Positions 26,999 through 35,399 of a DNA stretch of 64,000 nucleotides are shown here, in pieces. The notes under the pieces are model-generated. The model was not told the DNA's origin and did not search any database. It saw only the letters and a list, made by a program, of their open reading frames with translations. Every line of letters starts with the position of its first letter. Positions within the stretch are counted from its first letter, which is position 1. The stretch comes from Ruegeria atlantica. GTDB lineage: Bacteria; Pseudomonadota; Alphaproteobacteria; Rhodobacterales; Rhodobacteraceae. The position numbers were made by a program, and so were the translations under genes. The DNA lies in the NCBI GenBank assembly GCA_013032095.1, contig WQBJ01000008.1:62001-126000 (forward strand), in the 5' to 3' direction.

Positions 26999-27898
26999 AT
27001 GATTGCCCCGCGTCGGTTCTTGCCCTCGATCCCCTCTTTGCTGGCGCTTGAGGCCGTCGATCGTCTTGGCAGTGCCTCAGCCGCTGCCGAAGAACTGTCA
27101 CTGACGCAAAGCGCGATCAGCCGTCAGCTCAAGTCGATGGAAGAACAATTGGGCGTCGACCTGATCCAACGCAGCCAGATGCGTTTGCACCTTACACCAG
27201 CAGCGCAGGAATATGTTCAGGTCGCGAGACAGGCGCTGACCCAGCTTGCGCAGGCGTCGCTGAAGCTAAAGGCCAACCCGACCGGTGGGTCTCTGAACCT
27301 GTCGATCCTTCCTGCGTTCGGTATGCACTGGCTGGCTCCACGCCTGCAGGATTTTGCGCGCCGCCACCCCGAAGTCACTGTGAACCTTAATACACGTCTG
27401 CGCCCCTTCGATTTTGAAACAGAACACTTTGATGCCGCCATCCATTTCGGGCAGCAGGACTGGGCGGGGGTGAATTACCTGCCAATCATGCGAGAAGACG
27501 TGCTGCCAGTCTGCTCACCAGATTTACTGCCCGAAAATGCCGAAGACATTGGATGGCTGACAGAGGCCCCATTGCTGCATCTCGAAACGCGCCCCGATGC
27601 CTGGGAAAAATGGTTCGCCGCACAAGGCTGTGAAGTTACCGGAATACACGGGATGCTGTTCGATCAGTTTTCAACCATGGGGCAGGCCACGATTCACGGG
27701 CTTGGCGTGGCATTGCTGCCAAGTTACCTGATCGAAGCCGACCTTGCAGCAGGCCGCCTTGTTCTCGCATGGCACGGCCCGGGCGTGAGCCTTGGGGATT
27801 TCTATCTTGTCTGGCCACAATCTCGTGCGGAATCCGAACCGCTCAGATCATTCCGCGTTTGGCTACAAGGACAAATTGACCACGCCCCGAGCCCTTAA
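26999..27898 (+). CDS. LysR-family regulator, GcvA type
   Basis: 299 residues with the GcvA/AmpR-like N-terminus: RRFLPSIPSLLALEAVDRLGS and then LTQSAISRQLKSMEEQLGV. The effector domain begins with SLNLSILPAFGMHWLAPRL. I chose the ATG at 26999 because GAGGA lies 8 bases upstream. It is divergent from the fused E1 operon (24646-26838), which it probably controls; the ligand is unknown. Confidence 0.9.
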   Translation: MIAPRRFLPSIPSLLALEAVDRLGSASAAAEELSLTQSAISRQLKSMEEQLGVDLIQRSQMRLHLTPAAQEYVQVARQALTQLAQASLKLKANPTGGSLNLSILPAFGMHWLAPRLQDFARRHPEVTVNLNTRLRPFDFETEHFDAAIHFGQQDWAGVNYLPIMREDVLPVCSPDLLPENAEDIGWLTEAPLLHLETRPDAWEKWFAAQGCEVTGIHGMLFDQFSTMGQATIHGLGVALLPSYLIEADLAAGRLVLAWHGPGVSLGDFYLVWPQSRAESEPLRSFRVWLQGQIDHAPSP

Positions 27899-27974
27899 CA
27901 ATGAGGTGCCGAGATTCTGCGCGGCCTTCGGCTTTGCGTCCTGCGGACGGCAGGGGGGAGTTTCCCTGAGCTGT

Positions 27975-29132
27975 TTAAGTGTCGATCGACCGGGCGATGA
28001 GTTCCTTCATGATCTCATTGGTACCGCCATAGATCATCTGAACCCGCGCATCCGCGTAGAGACGCGCGATCGGGTATTCCATCATGAATCCATAACCGCC
28101 GAATAGCTGAAGGCATTCGTGCATGATCTCGTTCTGAACTTCCGAGCCCCAATACTTCACCATCGACGCCGTTGCCGCGTCCAAGGTGCCCGCCTCCAGC
28201 CGTGCGATGCAGTCATTGACAAAGCTTCGCAGAACCTCGGCCTTGGTCTTGCATTCAGCCAACTTGAACCGCGTGTTCTGGAAATCCATCACACGCTGGC
28301 CGAACGCCTTGCGCTCCTGTGTGTACTTTACTGTCTCGCCAATGGCGAAGTCGATCGCGCCCAGCGCCCCAATGCCGATGGTCAAACGCTCCCATGGCAG
28401 TTGGTTCATCATCTGATAGAAACCTTGCCCCTCTTCGGCGCCCAGAAGGTTGGTCATCGGCACTTTGACGTCTTCAAAGAACAGTTCAGCCGTGTCGTTG
28501 GCCTTCATTCCCAACTTCTTGAGATTTCGACCCTTGCGGAACCCTTCGGCTCCCTCCGTTTCGACAGCGACCAAAGATACGCCTTTGGAGCCCTGCGACT
28601 TGTCAGTTTTGCAGGCCACAAGGATCAGGTCCGCCGACTGGCCATTGGTTATGAATATCTTGGACCCGTTAAGACGGTATGAGTTTCCGTCCTTGTCAGC
28701 GGTCGTGCGAATGGATTGCACATCCGATCCGGTTCCAGGCTCAGTCATCGCCAACGCGCCGACCATTTCGCCCGAAGCCAGTTTTGGCAACCATTTCTGC
28801 TTTTGATCCTCGCTGCCGTAAGCGGTGATGTAGTGGGTCACGATGGACTGGATCGCATAGCCCCAGCCGCAATCCCCATGTGAGGATTGCGCGTACAACG
28901 TGACTGCATCAAAACCAATTCCACCGCCGACACCGCCAAATGCCTCAGGGATCGCCCCGGCCATCAATCCCATTTCCCCGGCCTTGTGCCAGAAGTCACG
29001 ATCGACGACGCCGTTCTCGGTCCAGCGGTCGATATTAGGCACTAGTTCATCTTCGATGAACCGGTCCGCCATTTCAGCGAACATCTGGTGTTCCTCGGTC
29101 ACCCAAGCTGCGGTCGTGGTAAATAACGGCAT
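27975..29132 (-). CDS. Acyl-CoA dehydrogenase
   Basis: 385 residues, a standard acyl-CoA dehydrogenase. Signature 1 is ALAMTEPGTGSDV, signature 2 is QLFGGYGFMMEYP, and the catalytic base is the glutamate in YGGTNEIMKE near the C-terminus. It introduces the first double bond in beta-oxidation or branched acyl-CoA breakdown, feeding electrons to ETF. The ATG at 29132 follows GGAGGGTGTCGC; the longer frame is rejected. The TetR gene 97 bases upstream on the same strand may control it. Chain specificity cannot be read. Confidence 0.92.
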   Translation of the reverse strand: MPLFTTTAAWVTEEHQMFAEMADRFIEDELVPNIDRWTENGVVDRDFWHKAGEMGLMAGAIPEAFGGVGGGIGFDAVTLYAQSSHGDCGWGYAIQSIVTHYITAYGSEDQKQKWLPKLASGEMVGALAMTEPGTGSDVQSIRTTADKDGNSYRLNGSKIFITNGQSADLILVACKTDKSQGSKGVSLVAVETEGAEGFRKGRNLKKLGMKANDTAELFFEDVKVPMTNLLGAEEGQGFYQMMNQLPWERLTIGIGALGAIDFAIGETVKYTQERKAFGQRVMDFQNTRFKLAECKTKAEVLRSFVNDCIARLEAGTLDAATASMVKYWGSEVQNEIMHECLQLFGGYGFMMEYPIARLYADARVQMIYGGTNEIMKELIARSIDT

Positions 29133-29229
29133 GCGACACCCTCCCCGTTCTTCTTCCAGATCAAAGTAGCTGGGGTGTCCGCGCAATCCAATGCGCCCAA
29201 GGCGCTGTAACGCAACGTCCTTTCAATGC

Positions 29230-29793
29230 TCAGGCCATCGCGGTGTCCAGCAAAACTTGCGCGGCCGCCTTGGCATCTCGCGCCGGGTCACAGGATTTCA
29301 GGAACACCGCGGTCACAATTGCACCTTCCTGCAACAACAGAATCTGACAGGCCAGATTTTCCGGCTCACGCGCTCCGGCCTGACGCGCCAAATCGGTGAA
29401 GTGATCCAGCATGATCCGTTTGTGTTCGGCCGATTGCTTGTGGATCGGGTGATCCCGCTCCTGAAACTCTGCTCCGGCTTTTATGAACATGCAGCCACGA
29501 TACTCTTCTTCCTGAAACCATTCGCCGAGCACGTCGAAACTGGCCAACAGCTGACCCGCTGGGGAATCCGACATCTCGCCGATACGGCGCAGGAAATTTT
29601 CGCGGAAGCTTTCGTCCCGCAACTGCAGGGCCGCCAGAATCAGATCCTCTTTGGTGCGGAAATGTTTGTACATCGAGGTCTTGGACACACCCGTTTCCAC
29701 CACCAGTTTGTCCATTCCGGTGGCATGAAACCCGTCACGGTAAAAGACCTGCAAGGCCTTGCGAACCAGCTCGTCGCGTTTGTTGGGGCGCAT
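29230..29793 (-). CDS. TetR-family transcriptional regulator
   Basis: 187 residues, N-terminal HTH with VVETGVSKTSMYKHFRTKED (about 33-52), then a ligand-binding helical domain. Start at the ATG complement of 29791-29793 (MRPNKRDELV); longer frames run into its operator. It is divergent from the NTF2-like/PPOX genes; near-identical inverted motifs sit on both sides of the intergenic region, so it very probably represses itself and those genes, and perhaps the acyl-CoA dehydrogenase downstream. Confidence 0.9.
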   Translation of the reverse strand: MRPNKRDELVRKALQVFYRDGFHATGMDKLVVETGVSKTSMYKHFRTKEDLILAALQLRDESFRENFLRRIGEMSDSPAGQLLASFDVLGEWFQEEEYRGCMFIKAGAEFQERDHPIHKQSAEHKRIMLDHFTDLARQAGAREPENLACQILLLQEGAIVTAVFLKSCDPARDAKAAAQVLLDTAMA

Positions 29794-29808
29794 AAATCGG
29801 CTCCTAAG

Positions 29809-29824
29809 TGTACAGATCAGTACA
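29809..29824. promoter_or_regulatory. TetR-type operator, copy 1
   Basis: TGTACAGATCAGTACA: arms TGTAC/GTACA with a 6-base spacer, 15 bases upstream of the TetR start. It shares its core with two further copies at 29896 and 29926. Confidence 0.65.
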
Positions 29825-29895
29825 TAATTAACATCGCCCTGAACTACAACCTTCAAGCGAACTCGGCATTGAATTCAAAATAAGACTTGCAAAAG

Positions 29896-29911
29896 TTTAC
29901 CGATCAGTACA
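29896..29911. promoter_or_regulatory. TetR-type operator, copy 2
   Basis: TTTACCGATCAGTACA matches copy 1 at 14 of 16 positions (core GATCAGTACA identical) and lies upstream of the NTF2-like gene. Confidence 0.6.
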
Positions 29912-29925
29912 CATTGACCATAAGA

Positions 29926-29940
29926 TGTACCGATCTGTCA
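29926..29940. promoter_or_regulatory. TetR-type operator, copy 3 (partial)
   Basis: TGTACCGATCTGTCA keeps the left arm and core (TGTACCGATC-TGT) of the other two copies; the right arm is degenerate. It lies 30 bases downstream of the start of copy 2. Confidence 0.5.
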
Positions 29941-30036
29941 ACCTTGGAGCAATCTGATGCGACGCCGTGCCAGCCTTATCTCTCCCCAGTATGTCCCAAT
30001 CCTTTTGACCCTGGCTTTGATTGCGGCAGCGTTGAC

Positions 30037-30516
30037 ATGAAGGACCACGCGATCAGCCGCCCTCCGATGCCGCCGTTCTCGCAGGAAACCGCGGTCCAAA
30101 AGGTCCGCATGGCCGAAAACGCCTGGAACAGCCGCGACGCGGATGTAGTGACCCCGGCCTATACCGAGGACAGCGAATGGAGGAATCGTGCGGAGTTCCT
30201 CAGCGGTCACGCCGATATCCACGCCTTTCTCACCCGGAAGTGGAACAAAGAGCTGGAGTATCGGCTAATCAAGGAACTGTGGGCTTATTCCGGCAACCGT
30301 ATCGCCGTGCGCTATGCTTATGAATGGCGCGACGACAGCGGCCAATGGTTTCGCTCCTATGGCAATGAGAATTGGGAATTTGCCGAGGATGGCCGGATGG
30401 CCAAACGGCACGCCTCACTGAACGATCTGCCGATTCCCGAAGAAGACCGCTTGTTCCACTGGACACAAGGCCCACGCCCTGATGACCATCCCGGCCTGTC
30501 TGATCTGGGGCTCTGA
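30037..30516 (+). CDS. NTF2-like protein, DUF1348
   Basis: 159 residues of the SnoaL/NTF2-like fold. Recognisable family stretches: [34 protein letters not shown], and [14 protein letters not shown] with SLNDLPI. These small proteins bind or convert small hydrophobic ligands, but this branch has no firm function. The ATG at 30037 fits the family N-terminus but has a poor ribosome site; upstream frame through the operators is rejected. First gene after the TetR operators, 10 bases before the PPOX-family gene. Confidence 0.85.
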   Translation: MKDHAISRPPMPPFSQETAVQKVRMAENAWNSRDADVVTPAYTEDSEWRNRAEFLSGHADIHAFLTRKWNKELEYRLIKELWAYSGNRIAVRYAYEWRDDSGQWFRSYGNENWEFAEDGRMAKRHASLNDLPIPEEDRLFHWTQGPRPDDHPGLSDLGL

Positions 30517-30526
30517 AAGGACAAGT

Positions 30527-31147
30527 ATGCCGCGCGCCTTTTCCGAACTGACCTTCACCCCTGCCGTCCGCGCGCATCAGGAGAGGATGGGTTCGGCCAA
30601 GACCTACGCGAAATTCGTCGAGGATGGCCCGCAACAAGGCCACCAGATCGGCCCGACGGAAAAGGCATTTATCGAGGCACGCGACGGGTTCTATCAGTCC
30701 ACCGTATCCGAGACCGGCTGGCCCTATGTGCAATATCGCGGCGGGCCGGTCGGGTTTCTGAAGGTGCTTGGTCCGCAGACCATTGGGTACGCCGATTTCT
30801 CGGGCAACAAACAGTATATCTCGCGCGGAAATTTGGACGGGAATGACCGTATCGCCCTGATCCTGATGGATTATGCCAATCAGCGGCGTCTCAAGATTCT
30901 GGGGCGGGTCGAATTTACCGAAGGTGAGACCGCCGCATCCAGCCTTTACCCCGAAGGGGCGGAAGCCCCCGCCGAGCGCGCAGCCGTGATCCGGGTGGAT
31001 GCGCTGGACTGGAATTGCCCGCGCCACATCACGCCGCGCTTTACCGAAGCCGAGTTGCGCCCGCACCTGAACGCGCTTGGAAAGCAATTGGCGCAGCTTC
31101 AAGCCGAAAACGAAAAGCTGAAGCAAGAATTGGCCAAATACACCTGA
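30527..31147 (+). CDS. Pyridoxamine 5'-phosphate oxidase-family flavoprotein
   Basis: 206 residues. The split-barrel flavin-binding pattern is visible in EARDGFYQSTVSETGWPYVQYRGGPVGFL and DGNDRIALILMDYANQRRLKILGRV. It ends in a charged amphipathic helix with heptad leucines (LGKQLAQLQAENEKLKQEL), suggesting a coiled-coil dimer tail. Such proteins are FMN- or F420-using oxidoreductases of varied or unknown substrate. Follows the NTF2-like gene and has AAAGGA upstream of the ATG at 30527, so it is likely in the TetR-controlled operon. Confidence 0.8.
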   Translation: MPRAFSELTFTPAVRAHQERMGSAKTYAKFVEDGPQQGHQIGPTEKAFIEARDGFYQSTVSETGWPYVQYRGGPVGFLKVLGPQTIGYADFSGNKQYISRGNLDGNDRIALILMDYANQRRLKILGRVEFTEGETAASSLYPEGAEAPAERAAVIRVDALDWNCPRHITPRFTEAELRPHLNALGKQLAQLQAENEKLKQELAKYT

Positions 31148-31197
31148 CCCCCGCTGCGCCGGACTAACGGGCACAGCAGAAATGAGGAGCCCCGCCC

Positions 31198-31359
31198 ATG
31201 CTGCAATCTGCTTTGAATGTTGTCAGCTTATGTCTTATTGGGGCTGTTTTGTTGATCGCGGCCGTGATGGTGGCTTTCTTTGCCTCGCCGCAGTCTGTGC
31301 GCACCTCCCCGCCCGTGTCATACGATTCACTGCTGCTGGAACGAATTTCGAACGACTGA
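31198..31359 (+). CDS. Small single-pass membrane protein, 53 residues
   Basis: An ATG at 31198 with GAGGAG 8 bases upstream opens a 53-residue frame. Residues about 7-29 form one hydrophobic membrane helix (LNVVSLCLIGAVLLIAAV then MVAFF), followed by a short polar tail ending ERISND. No family recognised. It lies between the PPOX-family gene and the copper ATPase promoter, in the same direction. Confidence 0.55.
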   Translation: MLQSALNVVSLCLIGAVLLIAAVMVAFFASPQSVRTSPPVSYDSLLLERISND

Positions 31360-31398
31360 CAGGCACAGCTGGCTTGAGAAGAATTCTAACATGACCCC

Positions 31399-31430
31399 TT
31401 GACCTTCCCGTGACTGGAACCCTCATTTGG
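31399..31430 (+). promoter_or_regulatory. CueR/MerR-type promoter of the copper ATPase
   Basis: A TTGACC -35 box (31399-31404) is embedded in the dyad CCTTCC-CGTGACT-GGAAC (31403-31420), the typical overlap of operator and spacer in MerR-family metal promoters. The -10 region near 31424 is weak, as expected for a promoter that needs activator distortion. The regulator is encoded two genes along. Confidence 0.6.
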
Positions 31431-31459
31431 AGGGTGTACGAAGACACAGGATGAGTCGG

Positions 31460-33934
31460 ATGGCCACGCCACAGGCAATACAGTTGAAAATTAATGGTAT
31501 GGGGTGCGCCTCCTGTGTCGGGCGCGTGGAAACCGCGCTGCGCGACGTATCAGGAGTGTCAGACGCCTCGGTCAACTTCGCAACCGAGACTGCACATGTC
31601 ACTTTTGACGGTGAGATCGGTGCACTGATCGATGCCTTGACCCACGCGGGCTATCCGGCGGAGGTCCGGCAAACGACCCTAAGCATCGGCAGGATGAACT
31701 GTGCCTCGTGCGTGTCAAAAATCGAGCGGGCGTTGACCTCCGCCCCTTCGGTGGTTGAAGCCCAGGTTAATCTGGCCACCGAAAGCGCCCAAGTCACTTA
31801 TGTCGACGGCGTCACCGATCCGCAGGCACTGGCTCAGCTCTGTACAGATATCGGCTATCCGGCACGCGTAGCTAACATGGCCACCGATGCCCCAGACGAC
31901 CGAACCAAAGAGGCCCACACCCTCACACGCGCGACGGTGATTGCAGCCGTGCTGGCGCTGCCCGTGTTCGTGCTCGAGATGGGCGGACATATGATCCCTG
32001 CTTTCCACCACTGGGTACAGGCCACCATCGGGACGCAAACCAGCCATCTGATTCAGTTCGCACTGACCTCGGTGCTTTTGCTGGGTCCGGGGCGGGTATT
32101 CTATGCCAAAGGCATTCCTTCTTTGCTGCGCGGTTCTCCGGATATGAATGCGCTTGTGGCTCTGGGGACGGGGGCAGCTTACCTGTTCTCAGTCACCGCC
32201 ACCTTTGCACCGCAGATTCTGCCACCCGGCAGCGCCAATGTGTATTTCGAGGCCGCTTCGGTCATCGTGGTCCTTATCCTGCTGGGTCGGGTGATGGAGG
32301 CACGCGCCAAAGGCCGAACCGGGGCCGCAATCCGCAAATTGGTGGGACTCCAGCCCAAAACAGCGCGGGTCGAGATGGATGGGCGTACAATCAACCGCCC
32401 GATTGCCGACATCACAGTTGGCGACATTCTACAGATCCGCCCTGGTGAAAGGGTCCCTGTGGATGGTGACGTGCTGGAAGGCACCTCGTATGTCGATGAA
32501 AGCATGATCACAGGCGAGCCTGTACCCGTTGGCAAGTCACCTTCCGACCAAGTTGTCGGTGGCACGGTGAATGGCACCGGAGCGCTGCGCATGCGCGCCA
32601 CGCGGGTTGGGTCCGATACGGTTCTGGCGCAAGTCATCCGAATGGTCGAGCAAGCACAGGGGGCCAAGCTTCCGATTCAAGGGCTGGTTGACCGTATCAC
32701 CGCGAGGTTCGTACCGGTTGTTATCGCCGTCGCGCTTCTGACAATCGCTGTTTGGTTGATCTTTGGTCCTTCGCCCGCACTGCCGATGGCGCTGGTCACA
32801 GGTGTCTCGGTCTTAATCATCGCTTGCCCCTGCGCAATGGGGCTCGCGACACCGACATCGATCATGGTGGGTACCGGCCGGGCGGCAGAGCTGGGCGTGC
32901 TTTTCCGCAAGGGCGATGCACTACAGCAATTGCAGGAAGCCAGAGTTATCGCCTTGGACAAGACAGGTACGCTGACGCTGGGACGGCCCGAGTTGGAGAA
33001 CGTCTCAACGGTAAACGGTTTTGAACGCGACGCGGTGCTACGGCTGGCTGCGGCGGTCGAAGCGCGCTCGGAACACCCGATTGCCAATGCGATCACACGC
33101 GCGGGTCCAGCGGAATTGCCTAATCCATCCCAGTTTGAGTCCCTCACCGGGTTGGGCGTTCGGGCTAAGGTGGAAGGGCGCGATGTTCTGATCGGCTCAC
33201 CCCGCCTGATGGCACAGAACGGTATCGAATTGAACGCCCTGACGACCGAAGCCGACCAGCGCGCTAAAGAAGGCGCGACACCCTTGTTCGTTGCGATAGA
33301 TGGTCAGGCAGCAGCGATGCTTGCGGTCTCGGATCCGGTGAAACCCGGCACGCAACAAGCGTTGGAGCGCCTGCACGCGATGGGCCTGAAACTGGCTATG
33401 GTGACTGGCGACAATGCGCGTACCGCCCAGGCACTGGCCGACAAGTTGGGCATCGACCATGTCACAGCCGAGGTTCTGCCGGACGGTAAACTGGCCGCAA
33501 TCACCGCTTTGCGCGATCAGTTCGGTACTCTTGCCTTTGTCGGGGATGGCATCAACGACGCTCCGGCGCTGGCGGCGGCGGATATAGGCGTCGCCATCGG
33601 CACCGGGACCGATGTAGCGATTGAAACGGCGGATGTGGTGCTGATGTCCGGCGATCTGCGTGGTGTAGCCAATGCAGTCGAGATCAGCCGCAGAACCATG
33701 CGCAACATCCGTCAGAACCTTGGTTGGGCCTTTGGTTACAACATCCTGCTGATCCCTGTTGCCGCAGGAGTGCTGTACCCGTTCAGCGGCCACCTGTTGT
33801 CCCCTGCGCTCGCTGCCGGGGCCATGGCCTTATCCAGCGTGTTTGTTGTCTCGAACGCGCTGCGTCTTCGGCGGGTGAGGGCGAGCCTGCCGGACGAGAC
33901 CCAAAATCAGGTAAATCAAACGGTGACGACATGA
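31460..33934 (+). CDS. copA: Copper(I)-exporting P1B-type ATPase
   Basis: 824 residues. Two N-terminal heavy-metal domains with CxxC at 16-19 (GCASC) and 81-84 (NCASC), then the P1B core: transmembrane CPC at about 456-458 (IACPCAMG), phosphorylated Asp500 in DKTGTLT, the HP motif SEHP (about 537-540) and [12 protein letters not shown] plus two CxxC domains indicate Cu+ (or Ag+) export from cytoplasm to periplasm. The ATG at 31460 has AGGATGAG just upstream; 31451 is an alternative. Stop overlaps the CueR-like gene by 4 bases. Confidence 0.93.
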   Translation: MATPQAIQLKINGMGCASCVGRVETALRDVSGVSDASVNFATETAHVTFDGEIGALIDALTHAGYPAEVRQTTLSIGRMNCASCVSKIERALTSAPSVVEAQVNLATESAQVTYVDGVTDPQALAQLCTDIGYPARVANMATDAPDDRTKEAHTLTRATVIAAVLALPVFVLEMGGHMIPAFHHWVQATIGTQTSHLIQFALTSVLLLGPGRVFYAKGIPSLLRGSPDMNALVALGTGAAYLFSVTATFAPQILPPGSANVYFEAASVIVVLILLGRVMEARAKGRTGAAIRKLVGLQPKTARVEMDGRTINRPIADITVGDILQIRPGERVPVDGDVLEGTSYVDESMITGEPVPVGKSPSDQVVGGTVNGTGALRMRATRVGSDTVLAQVIRMVEQAQGAKLPIQGLVDRITARFVPVVIAVALLTIAVWLIFGPSPALPMALVTGVSVLIIACPCAMGLATPTSIMVGTGRAAELGVLFRKGDALQQLQEARVIALDKTGTLTLGRPELENVSTVNGFERDAVLRLAAAVEARSEHPIANAITRAGPAELPNPSQFESLTGLGVRAKVEGRDVLIGSPRLMAQNGIELNALTTEADQRAKEGATPLFVAIDGQAAAMLAVSDPVKPGTQQALERLHAMGLKLAMVTGDNARTAQALADKLGIDHVTAEVLPDGKLAAITALRDQFGTLAFVGDGINDAPALAAADIGVAIGTGTDVAIETADVVLMSGDLRGVANAVEISRRTMRNIRQNLGWAFGYNILLIPVAAGVLYPFSGHLLSPALAAGAMALSSVFVVSNALRLRRVRASLPDETQNQVNQTVTT

Positions 33935-34320
33935 ATATTGGAGACGTGGCAACCCGGACCGGTCTGCCTGCCAAGACGATCCGGTATTACGAAGATATCA
34001 GCCTGATCAAACCGATGCGCGACGCCAACGGCTATCGCCGTTTTCGCGATCAGGATGTGCACAAGCTGAACTTTCTCGGCCGTGCGCGTGCATTGGGGTT
34101 CACGATCGAAGATTGCCGCACCCTGATGGCGCTGTACGAAGACGAAACCCGCGCCAGTGCCGATGTCAAAAAGGTTGCTCGTGCCCATCTGGCGCAGATC
34201 GAGGCCAAGATCGCCGATCTCAATGCAATGCGTGACACGCTGGGTCATCTGATCGACGCTTGCGCCGGGGATGACCGGCCGGATTGTCCGATCCTGCAGG
34301 ATTTGGGCGGCAAAACCTGA
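33931..34320 (+). CDS. cueR: CueR-type MerR regulator of copper export
   Basis: 129 residues: MerR helix-turn-helix ([21 protein letters not shown]), dimerisation helix and the metal loop [11 protein letters not shown], whose two cysteines spaced by seven residues are diagnostic of CueR binding Cu+/Ag+. ATGA overlap with copA means translational coupling, and the dyad promoter upstream of copA is its likely site. It would activate copA when copper rises. Confidence 0.9.
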   Translation: MNIGDVATRTGLPAKTIRYYEDISLIKPMRDANGYRRFRDQDVHKLNFLGRARALGFTIEDCRTLMALYEDETRASADVKKVARAHLAQIEAKIADLNAMRDTLGHLIDACAGDDRPDCPILQDLGGKT

Positions 34321-34418
34321 CGCGGGGTTGCTCTTTGCGCGTGGCTTTGCTTTGTCTCTGACGGAAAATTTAGCCTTCCAAAACGAGATAGGCGCAGACA
34401 GCAGAGAGGATCACCAAT

Positions 34419-35291
34419 ATGACAAAAGTCGCGTTTCTGGGTCTGGGCGTCATGGGCTACCCTATGGCAGGCCACCTGCAGGCTGCAGGGCATCAGGTTA
34501 CCGTCTATAATCGTACGACATCCAAGGCAGAAGCATGGGTTGCCGAACATGGCGGCGCTATGGGCAAGACCCCAGAAGAAGCCGCCAAGGGAGCCGAGAT
34601 CGTTCTTGCTTGTGTGGGCAATGACGACGACTTGCGCAACGTATGCACAGGTGAAGGCGGGGCGTTTCACGGCATGTCTGAGGACGCGATCTTTGTCGAT
34701 CACACCACGGTCTCGGCCAAGGTGACCTATGAACTGTACGACGTAGCCAAGGCTCGAGGGATCGCATTTGTTGACGCCCCGATTTCGGGTGGCCAGGCCG
34801 GGGCGGAAAACGGTGTTCTGTCGATCATGTGCGGTGGTGATCAAGCCGCCTATGACACAGCCGAGCCAGTGATGCAGGTGTATTCGAAAATCTGCCGCCG
34901 GATCGGTGAAAGCGGTGCAGGGCAGCTCACCAAGATGAGCAATCAGATCGCCATAGCTGGTGTGGTTCAGGGTCTGAGCGAGGCGCTGCATTTCGCAGAA
35001 AAAGCCGGGCTGGATGGTCGCGCGGTGGTCGAAGTGATCAGTCAAGGCGCTGCCGGCAGTTGGCAGATGGTGAACCGGCACGAGACGATGCTGGACGATC
35101 ATTTCGACTATGGCTTTGCGGTGGACTGGATGCGCAAGGACCTTGGAATCTGCCTGGACGAGGCAAATGACAACGGGGCGTCGCTGCCTCTGACGGCGTT
35201 GGTCGATCAGTTTTACAAGGATGTGCAGAAGCTGGGCGGTGGCCGGTGGGACACATCCTCGTTGTTCAAACGGTTGCGCGCGTTGGACTGA
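34419..35291 (+). CDS. NAD(P)-dependent oxidoreductase, 3-hydroxyisobutyrate dehydrogenase family
   Basis: 290 residues, beta-hydroxyacid dehydrogenase family. Nucleotide motif GLGVMGYPMAGHL (8-20), substrate motif DAPISGGQAGA (119-129) and catalytic lysine Lys172 (GQLTKMSNQ). The usual reactions are oxidation of 3-hydroxyisobutyrate, tartronate semialdehyde or related 3-hydroxyacids. AGAGAGGA precedes the ATG. It is not beside mmsA here, so the substrate is not fixed by context. Confidence 0.85.
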   Translation: MTKVAFLGLGVMGYPMAGHLQAAGHQVTVYNRTTSKAEAWVAEHGGAMGKTPEEAAKGAEIVLACVGNDDDLRNVCTGEGGAFHGMSEDAIFVDHTTVSAKVTYELYDVAKARGIAFVDAPISGGQAGAENGVLSIMCGGDQAAYDTAEPVMQVYSKICRRIGESGAGQLTKMSNQIAIAGVVQGLSEALHFAEKAGLDGRAVVEVISQGAAGSWQMVNRHETMLDDHFDYGFAVDWMRKDLGICLDEANDNGASLPLTALVDQFYKDVQKLGGGRWDTSSLFKRLRALD

Positions 35292-35331
35292 CAATAAAGC
35301 GGGCTGTCTGCCCCCTCTTGGCCCGTAGGGC

Positions 35332-35366
35332 CAATTCACCCCCGAGGATATTTTAAGCCAGATGAA
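35332..35366. repeat. Putative roseobacter intergenic motif (CCCCCGAGGATATTTT...)
   Basis: The stretch CAATTCACCCCCGAGGATAT followed by TTTAAGCCAGATGAA, next to a small GGCCC-GTA-GGGCC hairpin, resembles an intergenic motif I recall recurring in Rhodobacteraceae genomes. Only one copy is in this window, so the repeat status rests on memory, not on this sequence. Confidence 0.35.
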
Positions 35367-35399
35367 GGGGGTCCCGATGACAGAAGGACAGGGAATCGG

